DNA of 39,586 bases from contig JBNAVY010000020.1 of the NCBI GenBank assembly GCA_049700195.1, forward strand, positions 1 through 39,586. The letters are read 5' to 3'. Positions 18,622-25,579 of the stretch are shown here, piece after piece. The translations under genes and the position numbers were made by a program. Source of the stretch: JBNAVY01 sp049700195. GTDB taxonomy: Bacteria; Bacillota; Thermoanaerobacteria; Thermoanaerobacterales; Thermoanaerobacteraceae. The notes beneath the pieces were generated by a model. The model had not been told where the DNA came from. It did not search any database and saw only the letters and a program-made list of their open reading frames with translations. How positions within the stretch are numbered: the stretch's first letter is position 1; each line of letters starts with the position of its first letter.

Positions 18622-18646
18622 AACTCGGGAGCATTACCCCCGAGTT
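18622..18646 (-). terminator. Terminator of the groES-like gene
   Basis: Minus strand AACTCGGG (18639-18646) pairs with CCCGAGTT (18622-18629) around a 9-base loop and is followed by TTTATTTATAT. The stop codon of the groES-like gene (18645-18647) is the base of the stem. Confidence 0.85.
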
Positions 18647-18929
18647 AAATTTCATCAACTTCAACAAATTTAGCCAAAATATCATCGACTGGTATTATTA
18701 AATACTCCTGACCATCATGTTTAATAGATGTACCAGAAAACTCCTTATAAATAACTTTATCACCTACTGACAGTTCATCTGTTGAACCTGCTGCAAGGCC
18801 TTCTATTATACCTTGATTCAGCTTTTCCTGTGCAGTTTTAGGAATTATAATACCTCCTACTTTTTTATCTTCTGTTTCTTTTTCTAATTTAATAAGTGCA
18901 TGACCATTTACTGGCTGTAATTTGTTCAC
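18645..18929 (-). CDS. GroES-like co-chaperonin lacking the roof hairpin, without groEL
   Basis: 94 residues. The GroES fold is recognisable: N-terminal LQPVNGHALIK, mobile loop VGGIIIPKTAQEK, core SVGDKVIYKEFSGTSIKHDG, and C-terminal DDILAKFVE. Where normal GroES has about 14 residues between the (A)xG turn and the VGD motif (the roof beta-hairpin), this protein has only STDE followed by LSVGD, a deletion of about 10 residues. GTG start at 18929 with AAAGGAG eight bases upstream. No groEL follows; a terminator does. No CIRCE (HrcA) element is near its promoter, unlike usual groES operons. It may serve GroEL from elsewhere or have a separate role near the iron-sulfur genes; both are inference. 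Confidence 0.85.
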   Translation of the reverse strand: MNKLQPVNGHALIKLEKETEDKKVGGIIIPKTAQEKLNQGIIEGLAAGSTDELSVGDKVIYKEFSGTSIKHDGQEYLIIPVDDILAKFVEVDEI

Positions 18930-19017
18930 TTTGTATTCTCCTTTCTGTAGATTTTATTTGCTATTATATATAAAAATTATTTTTAATATATTGGATTTTA
19001 TACCTTATGCATTTTAT

Positions 19018-19046
19018 ATTATACTATGATTTTTAATGCAGTACAA
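19018..19046 (-). promoter_or_regulatory. Sigma-A promoter of the groES-like gene
   Basis: Minus strand: TTGTAC (19041-19046), 17-base spacer, TATAAT (19018-19023). The leader would be about 80 bases. No CIRCE inverted repeat and no CtsR heptamer repeat are present. Confidence 0.7.
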
Positions 19047-19057
19047 GTAAATAAAAT

Positions 19058-19642
19058 CTACTGTTCAGCTATTCCCAGAAGTCTATTAAGTTTTGGTTTG
19101 TCAAAACCAACCACGATTGTACCATCTATATCTGTCTGAGGTACTCCTCTTTGTCCGCTCCTTCTTACCAGTTCTGCAGCTGCATTAGGATCTTTTGTAA
19201 CATCAATTTCCCTGAAAGATATATTATGCTGTCTAAAATAAGCTTTTGTAGCATTACACCAAGCACATGTTGGTGAAGTATAAATTATAACTCTATGAGC
19301 TTTTGTCCCTTTACCATCTGATACTTTAGAAGGTGCAGCATATAGAAGCTTTTCATAATATTCTTTGTTTTGTACCCCAAATATAAACTGCCAGGGTTCT
19401 GAATTTTTGAATAAAATTACTGCAGGAACAGCATTTATACCATATTTTGGATGTATATCTTTAATATTTGATGCGTTTACTGCAAATACTGGTACTTTAG
19501 GATTATCATCACTGAATTTTTTCATAATATCAAGTGCTTCTAAACTTTTTTGTGAAGAATTTGAATAAAATATCAGCATAAAAAATTCTTCACTTGTTCT
19601 AATTTTTTCGAAATGTTCCAAGTCTTTTATAAAGTCCAACAT
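19058..19642 (-). CDS. Thioredoxin-fold / glutaredoxin (NrdH/YruB-like) fusion protein
   Basis: 194 residues, cytoplasmic (no signal). Residues 1-100 have a thioredoxin fold pattern, including the cis-proline in NAVPAVILF, but the active-site CxxC is replaced by FYSNSSQKS (about 25-33), so this half cannot do dithiol redox. Residues about 115-194 are a glutaredoxin-like domain with Cys126-Ala-Trp-Cys129 in TSPTCAWCNATKAYF and GVPQTDIDG as its cis-proline motif. The N-terminal half probably serves for substrate binding or dimerisation (inference). ATG 19642 has GAAGGTGG seven bases upstream. It is divergent from the pullulanase gene and has a promoter followed by a G6-tract operator-like site. 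The exact electron donor and substrate are unknown. Confidence 0.85.
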   Translation of the reverse strand: MLDFIKDLEHFEKIRTSEEFFMLIFYSNSSQKSLEALDIMKKFSDDNPKVPVFAVNASNIKDIHPKYGINAVPAVILFKNSEPWQFIFGVQNKEYYEKLLYAAPSKVSDGKGTKAHRVIIYTSPTCAWCNATKAYFRQHNISFREIDVTKDPNAAAELVRRSGQRGVPQTDIDGTIVVGFDKPKLNRLLGIAEQ

Positions 19643-19731
19643 TATATAACCACCTTCTTATTTTATTTATTGCCATATTTACATCTTTTTATAATCTGAA
19701 GTTTTTAAATTTATATCTTATGGTTTATGCC

Positions 19732-19748
19732 GTACCCCCCATAAGTAT
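19732..19748. promoter_or_regulatory. G6-tract operator-like site (CsoR/RcnR/FrmR type) in the trx-grx leader
   Basis: Minus strand ATACTTATGGGGGGTAC: a run of six G flanked by ATAC and GTA(C), the layout used by CsoR/RcnR-family repressors (copper, nickel, persulfide or formaldehyde sensors). It lies about 10-26 bases after the predicted transcription start. A second inverted repeat, CTTATGG (19717-19723) with CCATAAG (19739-19745), overlaps it. It is the only C6 tract in an intergenic leader that I noticed with such flanks. Confidence 0.45.
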
Positions 19749-19764
19749 CCGGTTTGCAATTTAT

Positions 19765-19793
19765 ATTATAAAAAAGTTTGTGTTAAAAATCAA
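19765..19793 (-). promoter_or_regulatory. Sigma-A promoter of the trx-grx fusion gene
   Basis: Minus strand: TTGATT (19788-19793), 17-base spacer, TATAAT (19765-19770). The transcript would begin near 19758 with a leader of about 115 bases. Confidence 0.75.
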
Positions 19794-19825
19794 GCCATTT
19801 TAAAAAACTATATTTAATAAAATAT

Positions 19826-19854
19826 TTGCGAATATTATTTATTAGAGATATAAT
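19826..19854 (+). promoter_or_regulatory. Sigma-A promoter of the pullulanase gene
   Basis: TTGCGA (19826-19831), 17-base spacer, TATAAT (19849-19854). Transcription would start near 19861, just before the ribosome site, giving a leader of about 16 bases. This rules out a longer protein starting at TTG 19826. Confidence 0.75.
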
Positions 19855-19876
19855 ATCGGTTGAAGGAGTTGATTTT

Positions 19877-21751
19877 ATGTTTAGTTATGCTGATTATCCT
19901 TTTTACGGTGGGGAAGATTTAGGTCCTTTATATACAAATAAGTCTACAAAGTTTCGTCTTTATGCACCTACCGCTGAAAAGGTTACTTTATGTATATTTA
20001 ATAGTGAATTAATTAAATATGATATGGAAAAAGATCAAAATGGTACTTGGTATGTAGAAGTAAAAGGAGATTTACACAATATTTCCTATACTTATAGACT
20101 GCTAAGGAATGGTAAACACACAGAAACACCTGATCCTTATTCTAAGGCCCTTACAGCAAATGGTTTAAAAAGTGTAGTTGTAGATTTATCAAAAACAAAT
20201 CCAGAAAATTGGGAAACTGATGTAAGGCCTCCAATGAAAAATTATACAGATTCTATAATATATGAAATTCATATTAGAGATTTTTCATCAAGCCCGGTTT
20301 CAGGTATTAAAAATAAGGCTAAATATCTTGCTTTTACAGAAAAAAATACTGTTGGACCTGAGGGGGTTAAAACTGGTTTAGATCATCTTAATGAACTTGG
20401 CATAACCCATGTTCAGATTTTACCAATACAGGACTTTGCTAGTGTTGACGAAATTACAGGTGGCTATAACTGGGGTTATGACCCATATCATTATTTCGTT
20501 CCAGAAGGAAGTTATTCTTCTAATTCACAAGACCCTGTTGCAAGAATAAAAGAAGTAAAACAAATGATTAAGTCCTTACATGATAATGGTATACGAATAG
20601 TTATGGATGTTGTATATAACCATACTTATTCAATCCATAATTCCATTTTTGACATGGTAGAACCAGGTTATTATTACAGACATAATCATGATGGAAGTTA
20701 TTCAAATGGTTCTGGAGTAGGAAACGAAACCGCAAGTGAAAGACCTATGATGCAAAAATTAATTCTTGATTCTCTAAAATACTGGGTAGAAGAATATCAT
20801 GTTGATGGATTCAGATTTGACCTTATGGCATTACATGATATAGATACAATGAGAAAAATTGAAAATATGCTTCACAATATAGATAAAACCTTGTTAATAT
20901 ATGGTGAACCTTGGAGCGGAGGACCTTCTGCCTTAGCATACAATAAGCAGTTTTTAAAAGGTTCTCAGAAAAATATGTCAATAGCAGTTTTTAATGATAA
21001 TTTCAGAAACGGAATAAAGGGTTATCCAGATGATGATTCAATTGGTTTTGCAACTGGAAGAAGCGGCATCTCTGGTGTTATAAAAAATGGAGTTGTAGGT
21101 TCAATAATATACAATGATAGCATCAGAGATTTTACCCAAAAACCCTCAGAAACAATAAATTATGTTTCATGTCATGATAATCTTACATTATGGGATAAAA
21201 TTGCAAAGAGCAACCACGATAGTTCAAAAGAAACACGCATTGCTATGGATAAACTTTCAAACATGATAATTCTAACATCCCAAGGAATACCCTTTATACA
21301 GGGTGGAGAAGAATTCCTGCGTACAAAACACGGAAATAATAACAGTTATAATGCAGGAGATGAAATAAACCACCTGGATTGGTCAAGAAAATTTACTTAC
21401 AAAGATGTTTTTGATTATTACAAAGGACTTATAGCATTAAGAAAGGCACATCCTGCCTTTAGAATGACAGAAGAAAATGATATAAGAACAAATTTAATTT
21501 TTTTAGATAGTCCAAAAGGAACAGTAGCTTTTTTACTTAAAAATAATGCTAATAATGATCCCTGGGAAACAATAGCTGTTATATATAATTCCACTATTGC
21601 TTTTGAAAATATACATCTACCAGATGGAAACTGGGAAGTTGTCGTTGACGATCAAAAATCAGGTACAGAAAAAATAGTAAATGGTAAGTGGAAATTAGAA
21701 AACAATGTTCTGACTATACCTCCTATCTGTGGAATGGTTTTACACTCATAA
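19877..21751 (+). CDS. pulA: Type I pullulanase (GH13_14), cytoplasmic
   Basis: 624 residues from ATG 19877 (AAGGAG eight bases upstream). It hydrolyses alpha-1,6 branch links in pullulan, glycogen or branched maltodextrins. An N-terminal CBM48-like beta domain (about 10-105) precedes the GH13 barrel. The type I pullulanase motif YNWGYDP is at 197-203; DVVYNHT, DGFRFDLM (nucleophile Asp315), YGEPW (acid/base Glu344) and SCHDN (Asp434) are the four conserved GH13 regions. No signal peptide, so it acts on internal or imported glucans. It stands alone, divergent from the trx-grx gene and convergent with the SPL-like gene, sharing a perfect palindromic terminator. Length is typical for short cytosolic clostridial forms. 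Confidence 0.96.
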   Translation: MFSYADYPFYGGEDLGPLYTNKSTKFRLYAPTAEKVTLCIFNSELIKYDMEKDQNGTWYVEVKGDLHNISYTYRLLRNGKHTETPDPYSKALTANGLKSVVVDLSKTNPENWETDVRPPMKNYTDSIIYEIHIRDFSSSPVSGIKNKAKYLAFTEKNTVGPEGVKTGLDHLNELGITHVQILPIQDFASVDEITGGYNWGYDPYHYFVPEGSYSSNSQDPVARIKEVKQMIKSLHDNGIRIVMDVVYNHTYSIHNSIFDMVEPGYYYRHNHDGSYSNGSGVGNETASERPMMQKLILDSLKYWVEEYHVDGFRFDLMALHDIDTMRKIENMLHNIDKTLLIYGEPWSGGPSALAYNKQFLKGSQKNMSIAVFNDNFRNGIKGYPDDDSIGFATGRSGISGVIKNGVVGSIIYNDSIRDFTQKPSETINYVSCHDNLTLWDKIAKSNHDSSKETRIAMDKLSNMIILTSQGIPFIQGGEEFLRTKHGNNNSYNAGDEINHLDWSRKFTYKDVFDYYKGLIALRKAHPAFRMTEENDIRTNLIFLDSPKGTVAFLLKNNANNDPWETIAVIYNSTIAFENIHLPDGNWEVVVDDQKSGTEKIVNGKWKLENNVLTIPPICGMVLHS

Positions 21752-21793
21752 AATATACCTGCAAAAACTTTAAAGTTTTTGCAGGTATATTTT
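21750..21793. terminator. Perfect 44-bp palindrome, bidirectional terminator between pulA and the SPL-like gene
   Basis: Arms 21750-21771 and 21772-21793 are exact reverse complements with no spacer. The GC part is ACCTGC/GCAGGT, and the arms end in A-runs and T-runs on both strands. The pulA stop is at 21749-21751 and the SPL-like stop at 21770-21772, so each gene runs into the palindrome from its own side. Confidence 0.88.
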
Positions 21794-22756
21794 TTCTTTT
21801 GGCACATATTTTAATATTTCATTATAAATAAATTCTTTTAAATATTCATCATTCTCATATGTAAAGATTCCATTTTTTATAACAGTATCATAGCAGAACA
21901 CAGGTGAGTCTTTCCTCTGTTTCTCTATCCTCTTAGCTTGTTCTTTTATCATTCTAAGTACACCAATATTTATATCTTTTATATTTTTTAAAGAAATGTT
22001 TAAAAAGAGTTCTTCAAAAAATTTTCTATATATATTTTCAAAATCATTTATATATAGTATTGGTTCAATGGAAAGACGCACATTTAAACCTTTTGACATA
22101 GCCTTTTTAATATTGTTTATTCTGCTTGTAAGTCCTGGTGTAAATCTTTCGTATTTATCTATTACTTGCTGTGGAAGCAGTGACCATGAAAAAATAACAT
22201 TGTCTTTTATTTCAACTTTTTCAACAGATGAGAAATTAGCACTTTTTGTTCTTATCTCAATAATAAGATTTTGATTTTGTAAAGCATATTTAATCCATTC
22301 CTTTGTAAAACCAGTCAAATTCTCCAAGGCCAATAAATCTGTTTCGTAAGATATACTTAAATAAATCTTTTTTTCTTTTGTAATCTTATCAATCTCTCTG
22401 AAAAAATCTTCAATATTAACAAAAATAACCACATTACCTGATGTATACATCCCTTGAAGATAGCAGTAATCACAATCATATATACAATTAAACACATTTG
22501 ATGTATGATAAAATTCTACATTTCCGTAATCTTCACAAAGTTTTGAACCTTTATATATAAATTCTCCTTTTTTTTCTCCAATTATAAGATTCTGAAATTG
22601 TTTCTGGAGAACAAAATCTTGATTTGGTCTATTAAAAACCTCTTTATATGAATCTACAATAACCACTTTACTTTTTATTAATTTTTTTAAAATTTTTTCT
22701 GTTCTTGGATTTGATAAAACATTTCTTTCAACGTAAATATGTGAGAATTTCTGCAA
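21770..22756 (-). CDS. Spore photoproduct lyase-like radical SAM protein lacking the catalytic cysteine
   Basis: 328 residues from TTG 22756, which follows AAAGGGAG by seven bases; the ATGs at 22774 and 22807 lack ribosome sites. With this start the 4Fe-4S cluster motif is Cys91-x3-Cys95-x2-Cys98, the same numbering as Bacillus SplB, and Tyr97 and Tyr99 are kept in CDYCYLQ. The segment equivalent to SplB EAACTSD reads SISYETD, so the hydrogen-donor Cys141 is replaced by a tyrosine (Tyr137). Cys74 upstream is present. The family uses SAM to make a 5'-deoxyadenosyl radical and repairs UV-made spore photoproduct; whether this member does so is doubtful. The 5' end overlaps the nucleosidase-like gene by 29 bases. 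No ferredoxin or sigma-G-type gene is nearby. Confidence 0.88.
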   Translation of the reverse strand: MQKFSHIYVERNVLSNPRTEKILKKLIKSKVVIVDSYKEVFNRPNQDFVLQKQFQNLIIGEKKGEFIYKGSKLCEDYGNVEFYHTSNVFNCIYDCDYCYLQGMYTSGNVVIFVNIEDFFREIDKITKEKKIYLSISYETDLLALENLTGFTKEWIKYALQNQNLIIEIRTKSANFSSVEKVEIKDNVIFSWSLLPQQVIDKYERFTPGLTSRINNIKKAMSKGLNVRLSIEPILYINDFENIYRKFFEELFLNISLKNIKDINIGVLRMIKEQAKRIEKQRKDSPVFCYDTVIKNGIFTYENDEYLKEFIYNEILKYVPKEKIYLQKL

Positions 22757-23546
22757 AATTATTCTCCCTTTCATATTTTGTTTCAGGAATTTTAAAATAT
22801 ATTTCATTAAGAAACTTTATGTTTTTTTCTGTTCTTACTTTATAATGCAGGGCCTTCTTATAAAGAATATTTTTTTGACTTGCTGTTAATTTTAATTTAT
22901 CTGAAATAGTATTTAAAATTTCTATTTCTTCTGTCAAAAAAATTTCTTTATTTTTAAAATATTCATTTATATAAGCTATAAATGTATTTATACTATCAAT
23001 ATTGTTTTTAATCAGTATATATGGAATTTGTTTGTCAAAAACTGAAGAAAGTTTATCTGAAACTACTTTTAGTATATGTATTCTATGTGGTCCTAAATAT
23101 TTTGATGAAGCAAGGAAAAATCCGCTTGCTTCCATATCACAAAGACTCGAATTCAGATCATTTGTATTTTTTACGACTCTGCTGAAAGTTTCTATATCTC
23201 TTTCTAAAAAATTATGTTTAAAAAGTATATCAGGATAATAGTTCCTTTTTGTTTCATTGTCTGTAATTTTATTTATATAACATAAACTACCAATTTCAAT
23301 AGTTTCATCTTTTGTACCACATACTCCTATATTTAATATATTATCTTTTGTATTATTAGACAAATATGATGTAAGCATATGTGAAACCGCTATGCTGCTG
23401 TTGATTTTACCCACCCCTGTGATTATGAGGATTATATTGTCTCCTCTAAATATCTGAAAGTAGGTATCATTTATTTCTTTTTTTAAATTATAAAATTCGA
23501 TTATTGGCTTTGCTTCTATATATAATGCTGTTGCAATAAATATCAC
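22728..23546 (-). CDS. Nucleoside phosphorylase / MTA-SAH nucleosidase-like protein with C-terminal helical extension
   Basis: 272 residues, GTG start at 23546 with AGGAGGT upstream. Residues 1 to about 195 follow the PNP/MTAN fold: ITGVGKINSSIA (phosphate or glycine-rich loop), LNIGVCGT, CDMEASGFF (the Met-Glu that binds ribose) and LKVVSDKL (the catalytic Asp). A charged helical tail of about 75 residues (196-272) is not part of standard MTA/SAH nucleosidase (about 230 residues). It overlaps the SPL-like gene and follows tyrS by 29 bases. Because radical SAM enzymes release 5'-deoxyadenosine, which MTA nucleosidases can cleave, it may clear that product for its partner. That is inference. 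Sequence divergence from housekeeping MTAN suggests a specialised paralogue. Confidence 0.8.
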   Translation of the reverse strand: MIFIATALYIEAKPIIEFYNLKKEINDTYFQIFRGDNIILIITGVGKINSSIAVSHMLTSYLSNNTKDNILNIGVCGTKDETIEIGSLCYINKITDNETKRNYYPDILFKHNFLERDIETFSRVVKNTNDLNSSLCDMEASGFFLASSKYLGPHRIHILKVVSDKLSSVFDKQIPYILIKNNIDSINTFIAYINEYFKNKEIFLTEEIEILNTISDKLKLTASQKNILYKKALHYKVRTEKNIKFLNEIYFKIPETKYERENNFAEILTYLR

Positions 23547-23575
23547 TTTTACCTCCTAAAATTTATACAAAATGA

Positions 23576-24793
23576 TTATTTTAGCAAAAGTTTGTAATAT
23601 TCCTTTTTACCTTTTCTTACTAAAATGCTGTTTCCCTCTATCATTTCAGTTTTTATAATTTCATCGACTGTATATACTTTTTCACCATTTATATAAAGTC
23701 CTCCCTGCTGAATTAATCTTCTTCCTTCGCTCTTTGTAGGTATAATTCCCGCATCAAAAAGAACGTCTAAAACTTTTTTGCCTATATCCTTAGTGGATAT
23801 ATGTGCAAAAGGAATATCTTCTGATTCAGCTCCATTGCCAAATAATGCCTCAGCAGCTTTATTAGCTTTATATGCTTCATTTTCACCGTGAACCAGTTTT
23901 GTAACCTCAAAAGCTAGTATTTTTTTTGCTTCGTTTATCTCTTTATCTTTTAGATCTCCCAATCTTCTAACCTCATCCATAGGTAAAAATGTTAAAAGGG
24001 CAAGAGCTTTTTTTACATCAGCGTCATTTATATTTCTCCAATACTGATAAAATTCATATGGGGAAGTTTTTTCCGGGTCTAGCCATAAAGCACCTTTTTC
24101 TGTTTTGCCCATTTTCTTGCCTTCGCTTGTAGTAAGAAGAGTAAATGTCATGCCATAAGCTTTTTTAGCTTCTTTTTTTCGTATTAGTTCTACTCCTGCA
24201 ATAATATTAGACCATTGATCATCTCCGCCTAATTGCATTATACAGTTATATCTTCTGTTTAATTCCAAAAAATCATAGGCCTGCATAAGCATGTAATTAA
24301 ATTCTAAAAAAGATAAACCTCTTTCAAGTCTGGTTTTAAAACATTCAGCAGTAAGCATTCTGTTTACTGAAAAATGTACACCAATATCTCTTAAAAATTC
24401 AACATAATTCAAACCTAAAAGCCAATCAGCATTATTCGCCATTATAGCTTTACCTTCCGAAAAGTCAATTAATTTTGCCATCTGTTTTTTAAATGCTTCA
24501 CCATTTTTAATTATTTCTTCTTGAGTAAGCATTTTTCTCATATCAGTTTTACCTGTAGGGTCACCTACCATTGCCGTTCCCCCGCCTATTAATGCAATAG
24601 GCCTGTGTCCGGCTCTTTGCATATGAGCCATAACCATTATCTGCAAAAAGTGACCTATATGCAAACTATCCGCTGTTGGATCAAAGCCTATGTAAAAAGT
24701 TATTTTCTCTTTTTCTAAAAGTTCTTTTATCTCATCTTCATGGGTCATTTGTTGTATATATCCTCTTTCTTTTAAAACATCAAATACGGACAC
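23576..24793 (-). CDS. tyrS: Tyrosyl-tRNA synthetase
   Basis: 405 residues, class I synthetase charging tRNA-Tyr. The HIGH motif appears as LHIGHFLQIM in FDPTADSLHIGH, and the KMSKS loop as KMGKTEKG. An S4 RNA-binding domain occupies about residues 340-400 (GIIPTKSEGRRLIQQGG). The form resembles the TyrZ-like, long clostridial type. GTG start at 24793 with GAGGAGG upstream. The promoter is about 35 bases from the start, so there is no room for the T-box leader common to Gram-positive tyrS genes. Probably the first gene of tyrS-nucleosidase-SPL-like, as no terminator follows. Confidence 0.97.
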   Translation of the reverse strand: MSVFDVLKERGYIQQMTHEDEIKELLEKEKITFYIGFDPTADSLHIGHFLQIMVMAHMQRAGHRPIALIGGGTAMVGDPTGKTDMRKMLTQEEIIKNGEAFKKQMAKLIDFSEGKAIMANNADWLLGLNYVEFLRDIGVHFSVNRMLTAECFKTRLERGLSFLEFNYMLMQAYDFLELNRRYNCIMQLGGDDQWSNIIAGVELIRKKEAKKAYGMTFTLLTTSEGKKMGKTEKGALWLDPEKTSPYEFYQYWRNINDADVKKALALLTFLPMDEVRRLGDLKDKEINEAKKILAFEVTKLVHGENEAYKANKAAEALFGNGAESEDIPFAHISTKDIGKKVLDVLFDAGIIPTKSEGRRLIQQGGLYINGEKVYTVDEIIKTEMIEGNSILVRKGKKEYYKLLLK

Positions 24794-24826
24794 GATAATT
24801 CCTCCTCATACAATTTCGTTTTGTAT

Positions 24827-24855
24827 ATTTTATCAAACTACATTTATAAATACAA
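24827..24855 (-). promoter_or_regulatory. Sigma-A promoter of tyrS
   Basis: Minus strand: TTGTAT (24850-24855), 17-base spacer, TAAAAT (24827-24832). The leader is about 25-30 bases, which excludes a T-box. Confidence 0.65.
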
Positions 24856-24888
24856 ACAATTTTTTAGATACTAAATCTAAATAAAATA

Positions 24889-24910
24889 AGAGCAGTTAAT
24901 TATCTACTCT
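24889..24910 (-). terminator. Weak terminator after rlmH
   Basis: Minus strand AGAGTAG (24904-24910) pairs with CTGCTCT (24889-24895) with one U-G pair and an 8-base loop, followed by TATTTTATTT. It overlaps the rlmH stop codon (24909-24911). Confidence 0.45.
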
Positions 24911-25388
24911 ATTTATGGTAGGTTTCATTTCTGTTTATTTTGAAAGCCCTATATATCTGTTCTATAAGAATAAGTCTCATTAGCTGGTGTGGAAATGTCA
25001 TCTTAGAAAAAGAAAGTCTTATATCTGAAATATCTTTTATTTCTTCTGAAAGACCTAAAGAACCCCCTATTATAAAAGCAACATCACTGTTTCCAGAATC
25101 CATAATTTGCTTTAGTTCTTGTGCAAATTTTAAAGAATCCATCTCTTCACCTTCTATGCAAAGAGAAAATTTGAAATTATCTTTTTTAATTTTATCTAAA
25201 ATTTTTTTACCTTCTTTTTCTATAATAATTTTTTCTTCTTTTGCACTTAATTCTTTGGGAGCTTTTTCATCTGGTATTTCTACAATGTTTATTTTTGCAT
25301 AGGGTGTCATGCGTTTTATATATTCTTTTATTCCATTTTTTATATAATCCTCTTTAATTTTACCAACCGCAATTATAGTTATATTCAA
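24909..25388 (-). CDS. rlmH: 23S rRNA (pseudouridine1915-N3) methyltransferase RlmH
   Basis: 159 residues, exactly the RlmH length, from TTG 25388 with AGGAGG six bases upstream; starting further upstream at 25409 would put that ribosome site inside the gene. The SPOUT-fold core is clear: FIIGGSLGLSEEIK, LSFSKMTFPHQLMRLILIEQIYRAF and C-terminal YHK. It methylates pseudouridine 1915 in helix 69 using SAM. It is the last gene of the wal neighbourhood, just after the CxxH/CxxC gene, as in Bacillus. Confidence 0.97.
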   Translation of the reverse strand: MNITIIAVGKIKEDYIKNGIKEYIKRMTPYAKINIVEIPDEKAPKELSAKEEKIIIEKEGKKILDKIKKDNFKFSLCIEGEEMDSLKFAQELKQIMDSGNSDVAFIIGGSLGLSEEIKDISDIRLSFSKMTFPHQLMRLILIEQIYRAFKINRNETYHK

Positions 25389-25401
25389 CTTAATCCTCCT
25401 G

Positions 25402-25569
25402 CTAAACAACTAGATATTTAGGTATATCATCACAAAAATCACATTTATGAGGTGCCATCCAGTCAGTAAAAGACACCTCATCAAGTTTATATATATCAGG
25501 TGGCTGTTCATATATGTCTACAAACTCTTCAATTGCCTCTTCTAAATGTTTCTCACATACAACAAACAT
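25402..25569 (-). CDS. CxxH/CxxC small protein (YyzF-like)
   Basis: 55 residues from ATG 25569 (AGGAG six bases upstream). An N-terminal Cys-x2-His (VVCEKH) and a C-terminal Cys-x2-Cys (HKCDFCDDIPKYLV) give a likely zinc-binding pair. This conserved Firmicutes family of unknown function lies between htrA and rlmH in Bacillus and here. It is ten bases after htrA and 13 before rlmH. Confidence 0.88.
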   Translation of the reverse strand: MFVVCEKHLEEAIEEFVDIYEQPPDIYKLDEVSFTDWMAPHKCDFCDDIPKYLVV

Positions 25570-25579
25570 AAAACCTCTC

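Noticed and set aside
18930..19057. CIRCE/HrcA heat-shock element upstream of the groES-like gene
   Set aside because: No TTAGCACTC-N9-GAGTGCTAA-like repeat can be found.
22757..22807. Longer N-terminus of the SPL-like protein from ATG 22774 or 22807
   Set aside because: Neither ATG has a ribosome site; TTG 22756 does, and it puts the cluster cysteines in register with Bacillus SplB.
24794..24908. T-box leader for tyrS
   Set aside because: The gap is only 115 bases, the promoter lies about 35 bases from the start, and no T-box sequence is present.
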